Shown: positions 31,846-36,086 of the stretch, piece after piece
Position numbering within the stretch: the first letter of the stretch is position 1
Layout of the letters: every line of letters begins with the position of its first letter
NCBI RefSeq assembly: GCF_900109095.1
Contig: NZ_FNYZ01000032.1
Coordinates: 1 to 36,086 of the forward strand
Source of the DNA: Sphingobium sp. AP50
Lineage (GTDB): Bacteria; Pseudomonadota; Alphaproteobacteria; Sphingomonadales; Sphingomonadaceae
Length of the DNA: 36,086 nt
Direction of reading: 5' to 3'
Made by a program: the position numbers and the translations under genes
The notes under the pieces: model-generated
The model's database searches: none
What the model was told of the DNA's origin: nothing
Seen by the model: the letters and a program-made list of their open reading frames with translations, nothing else

Positions 31846-31985
31846 CCAGCCCGTGGAAAGGGATCCATTTGGATGGGAAATGAATGCTGGATTAGGGCAC
31901 AAGGCTGCTCGATGTCGCGCTGATGCTCTCGGTCCAGCGCCTGACGCACGACCAGCTCGGCTGCCCGGTGGACGATGATCGCTAA
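31842..31985 (+). pseudogene. Broken small gene between traN and traF
   Basis: The ATG overlaps the traN stop (ATGA). The same frame runs 48 codons to TAA at 31983-31985 but is broken by TGA at 31881-31883 and TAG at 31893-31895. The first part reads MTSPWKGIHLDGK and the last GTRLLDVALMLSVQRL, then THDQLGCPVDDDR, which is protein-like. The overlap with traN and the frame ending just before traF suggest a former operon gene. Family unknown. Confidence 0.45.
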
Positions 31986-32001
31986 ACGGAGGCGGGATAG
32001 A

Positions 32002-32817
32002 ATGACTTTATCGAAACTCTCGATGCTGCTGCTCGCCCTGGCGCCAATGACCGGGCCCGTGAGGGCGCAGCCGACGGGCGCCTCCGCCGAGGCCGACGCG
32101 CGCCAAGAACCCGGCGATAGTTTCTACTGCGGCGAACGACGTCTCGGGCAATGGTTCTATTGCAGCAGGCCCCAAGCGATTGAGAAACAGGCGCTTGATA
32201 CACCCCAGGCCAGCGCTACCGATCGCATGGCGGCGATCACCAAGGAGCTCGATGAACTCAAAGCCAAGGCGATCCTGGAGCCGACCGAGGCCAATGTGAT
32301 CGCCTATGTGCGGTTCCAGCGCGAGCAGCTTGATCGCGCCTCGACCTTCTCCGACACTTGGCAGCGCGCCTTGTGGCAGAATCCCGACCTCGACTATACA
32401 CTCCAGCGGCCCGTGAGCACGGTAGGCAAGCGCGCGTGGCTCGACAATCGCAAGGCCGATCGCGATGCGGTGCTGACCAATCTCGGCCAGCGTTATGGCC
32501 TCTTCTATTTCTATGCGCAGAGCTGCGGTGCCTGCGACATATTCGGGCCAATCCTCCGCTCTGTCGCCGACAGCCACCACATCGCGGTGATGGCCGTGTC
32601 GATGGATGGCGGTCCCAATCGGGAATTCCCCAATTACACGGTCGATACCGGACAGCGCGCCCGCATGGGCGTGCCCGGCAATGAGACCCCTGCGCTGGTC
32701 CTGTTCGACACCGCAACCCGGCACACCGTGCCAGTCGGCTTCGGCATATTGTCCGCTGACGAAATCATGGACCGCATCTTCATGCTGACCAACACCAAGG
32801 TGGGGAGCGATTATTGA
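32002..32817 (+). CDS. traF: Thioredoxin-fold pilus assembly protein TraF
   Basis: A 271-residue periplasmic protein with a signal peptide (LLLALAPMTGPVRAQ), near F TraF (247). The thioredoxin-like domain starts near residue 150 (YGLFYFYAQSCGACDIFGP) with CGAC, an intact CxxC pair, and ends FPNYTVDTGQ, then ETPALVLFD with the cis-Pro. It supports pilus assembly and disulphide chemistry. Start at 32002 chosen for GGAGG upstream; an upstream ATG at 31975 adds nine basic residues. Confidence 0.92.
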   Translation: MTLSKLSMLLLALAPMTGPVRAQPTGASAEADARQEPGDSFYCGERRLGQWFYCSRPQAIEKQALDTPQASATDRMAAITKELDELKAKAILEPTEANVIAYVRFQREQLDRASTFSDTWQRALWQNPDLDYTLQRPVSTVGKRAWLDNRKADRDAVLTNLGQRYGLFYFYAQSCGACDIFGPILRSVADSHHIAVMAVSMDGGPNREFPNYTVDTGQRARMGVPGNETPALVLFDTATRHTVPVGFGILSADEIMDRIFMLTNTKVGSDY

Positions 32818-34283
32818 TGGAAAAAAATGTGAAGCCCGGCCGTGTTCGCCGTTTTTGTCAATGCGCCGGATCAACCATCGCGATGGCGGCGGCGGCGCAT
32901 TTTGCGTGTCTCGGTGTTGCCAACGCCAATGTAGCTTCGGAGATGAACAGTTTCTTCAGCGAGACAGGCAGCGCCGCCAATGTTACCGGGCCGTCTGCCT
33001 TTCAGGGGCAGGCCGCTGGCTACTATTCGCTGGGCAATGTCTGGACGCGCCTCCCTCAGAAAAGCGTCTCGCCCTTCAACCTCCAGCTTCCCAATGCCCG
33101 CGCTGGCTGCGGCGGCATCGACCTCTTCTCCGGCAGCTTCTCCTTCATCAATGCCTCGGAGATCGTGGCTATGCTCAAGGCCACAGCCAACAATGCGCTT
33201 GGGTTTGCCTTCAAACTGGCGATCGATTCCGTCTCGCCAGAGATTGGCAAGGTGATGGACGAGTTCAGCCAGAAGGCTCAGCTCTTGAACCAGATGAACA
33301 TATCGAGCTGCGAGACCGCACAGGCGCTGGTGGGTGGCATCTGGCCGACCATAGACACGACCCGCGCGACGATCTGCGAAGCGGTGGGCAATAGCCAGGG
33401 CGTCTTCTCCGACTGGGCCGCCTCGCGTCAAGGCTGCAACAATGGCGGAAGCCGCGACAGTACGATCGCGAACAACTCGGACACTGCTCTAAAGGATCAG
33501 CTCGTCGGCGAGAACCATAATTATACCTGGGAGGCGCTCAAGAAATCGGCGAAATTTGGCGCATTCGACCAGGATTTTTCGGAATATATCATGACGCTGG
33601 TCGGAACGATCGTCACCCGGCCATCGACCGACTCCAGCGTCGGCGGCAATGTGATCATGGTTGGGCCAGCCGAGGAGGCCGTGGTGACGGCTCTGCTCGA
33701 CGGCACTGAGAATGCACCGGTCGTGAAGATGCTCCAATGCAATGACAGCAATTGCTATGACCTGGGCGAGAAGACGCTAAGCGTTCCCGCCTCGGCCGCG
33801 CTGCGCCCCCGGATCAGGACCATGATCGAGGATATGAGCGTCAAGGCCCGCGCCAATGGCGCGCTGACCGCCGCCGAAAAGCAGCTGCTCAACATGGCGA
33901 CCATCCCGCTCTACAAGATTTTGACGGTCCAGGCCTTCGCGCATAATGCGCTGACAACTGGCGAAATCGACGCGCTCGCCGAGATCGTAGCGGTCGATAT
34001 ATTGAATGCCATGCTCGACAATATGCTCGATCGCGTCGAACAATCGAAGGTCCATTATCAGACCGCCGACCAGGCCACGGCGGAGCAATGGAAAGCGCAA
34101 ATCGCCGCCACCCGCCAGAAGTTCGCGCAGCGAGAGGTGAAGCTGAGCGGCAAGCTCCAACTCACCTATCAAGTGATCAATCGCAGCGTGTTCCTGGAAT
34201 CCACCCTGCAAAACACAATGTCGCCCGGCATGTCCGCGGCGCTCAACTTCTCGCGCGGCCTTAGCGCCCAGGGCGTCCATTAA
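32817..34283 (+). CDS. traH: Type F conjugative transfer protein TraH
   Basis: A 488-residue periplasmic protein, close to F TraH (458). Signal peptide near residues 15-40 ends in VANANVA. TraH blocks: ARAGCGGIDLFSGSFSFI, LNQMNISSCETAQALVGG, a Cys pair (CNDSNCYDLGE) and a long helical C-terminus. It works with TraF and TraW in pilus biogenesis. Start TGATG overlaps the traF stop. Confidence 0.93.
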   Translation: MEKNVKPGRVRRFCQCAGSTIAMAAAAHFACLGVANANVASEMNSFFSETGSAANVTGPSAFQGQAAGYYSLGNVWTRLPQKSVSPFNLQLPNARAGCGGIDLFSGSFSFINASEIVAMLKATANNALGFAFKLAIDSVSPEIGKVMDEFSQKAQLLNQMNISSCETAQALVGGIWPTIDTTRATICEAVGNSQGVFSDWAASRQGCNNGGSRDSTIANNSDTALKDQLVGENHNYTWEALKKSAKFGAFDQDFSEYIMTLVGTIVTRPSTDSSVGGNVIMVGPAEEAVVTALLDGTENAPVVKMLQCNDSNCYDLGEKTLSVPASAALRPRIRTMIEDMSVKARANGALTAAEKQLLNMATIPLYKILTVQAFAHNALTTGEIDALAEIVAVDILNAMLDNMLDRVEQSKVHYQTADQATAEQWKAQIAATRQKFAQREVKLSGKLQLTYQVINRSVFLESTLQNTMSPGMSAALNFSRGLSAQGVH

Positions 34284-34297
34284 GGCAGGAACAGACG

Positions 34298-36013
34298 ATG
34301 CTCGAGGTCTTCACGGTCGGCGGCGGCGAATATCTCGTCAATATCTTCAATGCAGTCGCAGCTTGGACCGGAGGAGGAGGCTACCGCTCCATGATCCGCG
34401 TCGTCATGGTGATGGGGCTGATCTATTCCCTGCTCGTCGTGGCCTTCACCCTCAACTACAAAGCGTGGCTTAACTGGTTCCTTCAGGCGACCGCCATGTA
34501 CCTCTGCCTGATGGTGCCGACGGTCGACATCAAGGTGACGGACCGGGTCAATCCGAGCCTCGCCCCGGCCACGGTCGCGAATGTGCCGCTGGGTCTTGGT
34601 GTGCTCGCCAGCTTCACCACGCAGATCGGCGACTATCTTACCCGCACGGCGGAAACCGTATTCGTGATGCCGAGCGAACTCAATTACAGCAGCAATGGCC
34701 TCATTTATGGTGCGCGGCTGTTCGATGCCACGCGCAATTTCAACATCCGGGATGCCGAGTTTTCCGCCAATCTCGACGCCTATATGAAGCAGTGCGTGTT
34801 TGGCGACATCATGCTTTATCGCAAGTCGCTGACCGATCTGGCGGCCGCGACCAACCTTTGGGCGGCCATTGCGTCGGATGCGGAATCCCGATCACAGGAA
34901 TGGTTGGAGCGTAGCGGCAGCACGGTCACCCCCTATATCGTGACCTGTAGGCAAGCCTACGGCCTGCTCGACCAGCAGTGGCAATCGATGATTGAAGCCA
35001 ACGCGAAAATCTGGGGTCTGGAGGTCTATCCCAGGCTGAGCGAAGCGCTGGCGCAGGCGAAGCTTCGCAGTGACGTGCCTATCGTCAACCAGGCCTTCAC
35101 CCAATCGAGCGACGGCTTTGTCGAGACGATGCGCCAGAACACGGCCATCAATGCCTTCATGCAGGCCCGCAACAATATGAGCGGCAGCGCGATCGATGCC
35201 TTCGCGCAAACTCGTGCCGACATCCAGGCGCGCAACACCTATATTAGCATCGCTCAGCAGGCGATGACATGGGTGCCGATCCTGAATGTCGTGCTGACAG
35301 TCGTCTTCTTCGCCATGTTCCCGATCATCTTCCCGCTGTTCCTGATGCCGCAGACGGGCGTCTCGGCGCTGAAGGGCTATGCAACGGGGTTCTTCTATCT
35401 TGCGGCCTGGGGTCCGCTTTATGTGATCCTCCATATGATCTGCATGACGCGGGCGGAGGCGGCCGCTGCCGGCGTGGCCAAGGGCGGCATGACGCTGGGC
35501 AGCTATGCCGGGATCGGCGCCGTGAACGCCGAGACCGCCACGATCGCCGGGTTTATGCTGATGAGCGTGCCCTTTCTCGCCGCAGGTCTCGCGCGCGGCG
35601 CCATGTCGATCGCGGGCCAGTCGATGTCGATGCTCGCGCCGGCGCAGAACGCGGCGGAGGCGGCGGCGCTCGAAGAAACCACAGGCAATTATTCCTACGG
35701 CAATGTGAGCTGGGCGAACCAGACCTCCAATATGCGGCAAGCCGATCAGTGGAACACGGCCCCCTCCTATCAGGCCGGCGGCGCAGCCACGAGTTGGCGG
35801 CATGATAATGGCGGAGTCGTTTCCAGCTTTGGCAATGGGCAGGAGGTTGTCGATACCAGCCATGCCATTTCTCGGCTGGGCTTCACGCCAACGGCGAATA
35901 CCGGGTTCGTGTCCGAAATGCGGGAGCAGGCGCATGAGGCGCATCGACAGGCGCAGGCCTATCGGGCGGCGGCGAGCGATATTCTCACTGCTAGAGCATC
36001 GCGCTTGAAATAG
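34298..36013 (+). CDS. traG: TraG, C-terminally truncated by an insertion
   Basis: A 571-residue product where F TraG is about 938. The N-terminal pilus-assembly half is intact: hydrophobic segments near residues 33-55, 60-75, 325-350 and 430-445, with typical VANVPLGLGVLASFTTQIGD. The last native codon is near residue 565; RASRLK and the stop come from sequence that looks like an insertion-sequence end starting at 35994. The lost C-terminal half carries mating-pair stabilisation and entry exclusion in F. The true end lies outside the window and was not seen. Confidence 0.85.
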   Translation: MLEVFTVGGGEYLVNIFNAVAAWTGGGGYRSMIRVVMVMGLIYSLLVVAFTLNYKAWLNWFLQATAMYLCLMVPTVDIKVTDRVNPSLAPATVANVPLGLGVLASFTTQIGDYLTRTAETVFVMPSELNYSSNGLIYGARLFDATRNFNIRDAEFSANLDAYMKQCVFGDIMLYRKSLTDLAAATNLWAAIASDAESRSQEWLERSGSTVTPYIVTCRQAYGLLDQQWQSMIEANAKIWGLEVYPRLSEALAQAKLRSDVPIVNQAFTQSSDGFVETMRQNTAINAFMQARNNMSGSAIDAFAQTRADIQARNTYISIAQQAMTWVPILNVVLTVVFFAMFPIIFPLFLMPQTGVSALKGYATGFFYLAAWGPLYVILHMICMTRAEAAAAGVAKGGMTLGSYAGIGAVNAETATIAGFMLMSVPFLAAGLARGAMSIAGQSMSMLAPAQNAAEAAALEETTGNYSYGNVSWANQTSNMRQADQWNTAPSYQAGGAATSWRHDNGGVVSSFGNGQEVVDTSHAISRLGFTPTANTGFVSEMREQAHEAHRQAQAYRAAASDILTARASRLK

Positions 36014-36086
36014 GAATCGAGGGATTCCCATGAGGTCGGAAATGTGATTCACCGTTGTTGGAGGTGGATCATGGGGAAATTCTATT
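35994..36086 (+). mobile_element. Insertion sequence, left end (IS630-like), truncated by the window
   Basis: Immediately after a TA at 35992-35993 the reading frame of TraG is lost and a new sequence begins, with an inverted repeat (GGAATC and GATTCC) near 36013-36027, then TTGGAGGT (36058-36065) and an ATG at 36071 (MGKFY). IS630/Tc1 elements duplicate TA and their transposases often begin M-G-K/R-x-Y-S. The family is a guess because the transposase is nearly absent. Confidence 0.55.
36071..36086 (+). CDS. Transposase start, cut by the window edge
   Basis: ATG at 36071 with TTGGAGGT upstream opens a frame reading MGKFY, then the window ends. The start resembles IS630-type transposases. No more can be said. 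Confidence 0.4.

Noticed and set aside
1..36086. tRNA, rRNA or riboswitch genes
   Set aside because: No cloverleaf, rRNA-like block or known riboswitch core was recognised by eye; a covariance-model scan would be needed to exclude small RNAs.

Overview
The window looks like part of a conjugative plasmid or integrative conjugative element from a sphingomonad (Alphaproteobacteria; Sphingobium, Novosphingobium or Sphingopyxis type). This is inferred from GC-rich coding sequence, the gene set (F-type transfer operon in the usual sphingomonad-plasmid order, DUF6771-like protein, HU and IHF-beta paralogues) and an astexin/sphingonodin-style lasso peptide cluster. No replication, partition or integrase gene is visible, so plasmid versus ICE cannot be decided here.

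Layout. (1) 1-1330: a relic ParD/ParE toxin-antitoxin pair (nonsense codon in parD, parE cut to 23 codons), an intact IHF-beta gene, then about 400 bases without a gene. (2) 1330-4708, minus strand: a compact lasso peptide cluster, GntR regulator > precursor A > B protein > C cyclase. The 40-residue precursor at 3788-3910 is predicted to give a 21-residue core with a Gly1-Asp8 macrolactam ring. A 10-bp hairpin separates A from B, and B and C overlap by 4 nt. No export pump, isopeptidase or TonB receptor is present in the window. (3) 5380-7205, minus strand: a four-gene block (LuxR-type HTH with membrane tail, small unknown protein, membrane protein, MarR-like regulator). (4) 7262-12830, plus strand: an unrecognised 371-codon ORF, a membrane diguanylate cyclase with a complete GGDEF and I-site, and a four-PAS hybrid histidine kinase. 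(5) 13302-15776: small regulators and accessory genes near the start of the transfer region: an HTH protein, an MliC-like secreted protein, a DUF6771-like protein, a winged-helix protein and an HU protein. The HU gene is flanked by exact 16-bp inverted copies of one sequence, and a perfect 16-bp palindrome lies upstream of the transfer genes. (6) 16005-36013, plus strand: a nearly complete F-type (MPF-F) type IV secretion operon in the order lytic transglycosylase, traA, traL, traE, traK, traB, dsbC-like, traV, traC, small membrane gene, trbI, S26 peptidase traF, traW, small membrane gene, traU, trbC, traN, broken small gene, thioredoxin-like traF, traH, traG. Most junctions overlap by a few bases (ATGA, GTGA, TAATG, TGATG), so translation is probably coupled.

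How it works together. The transfer genes encode pilin, pilus assembly ATPase, outer-membrane core (TraK/TraB/TraV) and mating-pair factors. Two thioredoxin-fold proteins are encoded in the same operon as the Cys-rich TraU and TraN. Two near-identical 19-bp palindromes 44 bp apart sit upstream of traA and look like a paired operator. A strong hairpin between traA and traL may raise pilin output over the rest.

Two oddities stand out. TraN carries about 18 tandem cysteine repeats (residues about 166-646). TraG stops at 571 residues at what looks like an insertion-sequence end at 35994, so this copy may be impaired in mating. The coupling protein TraD and the relaxase are not in the window.
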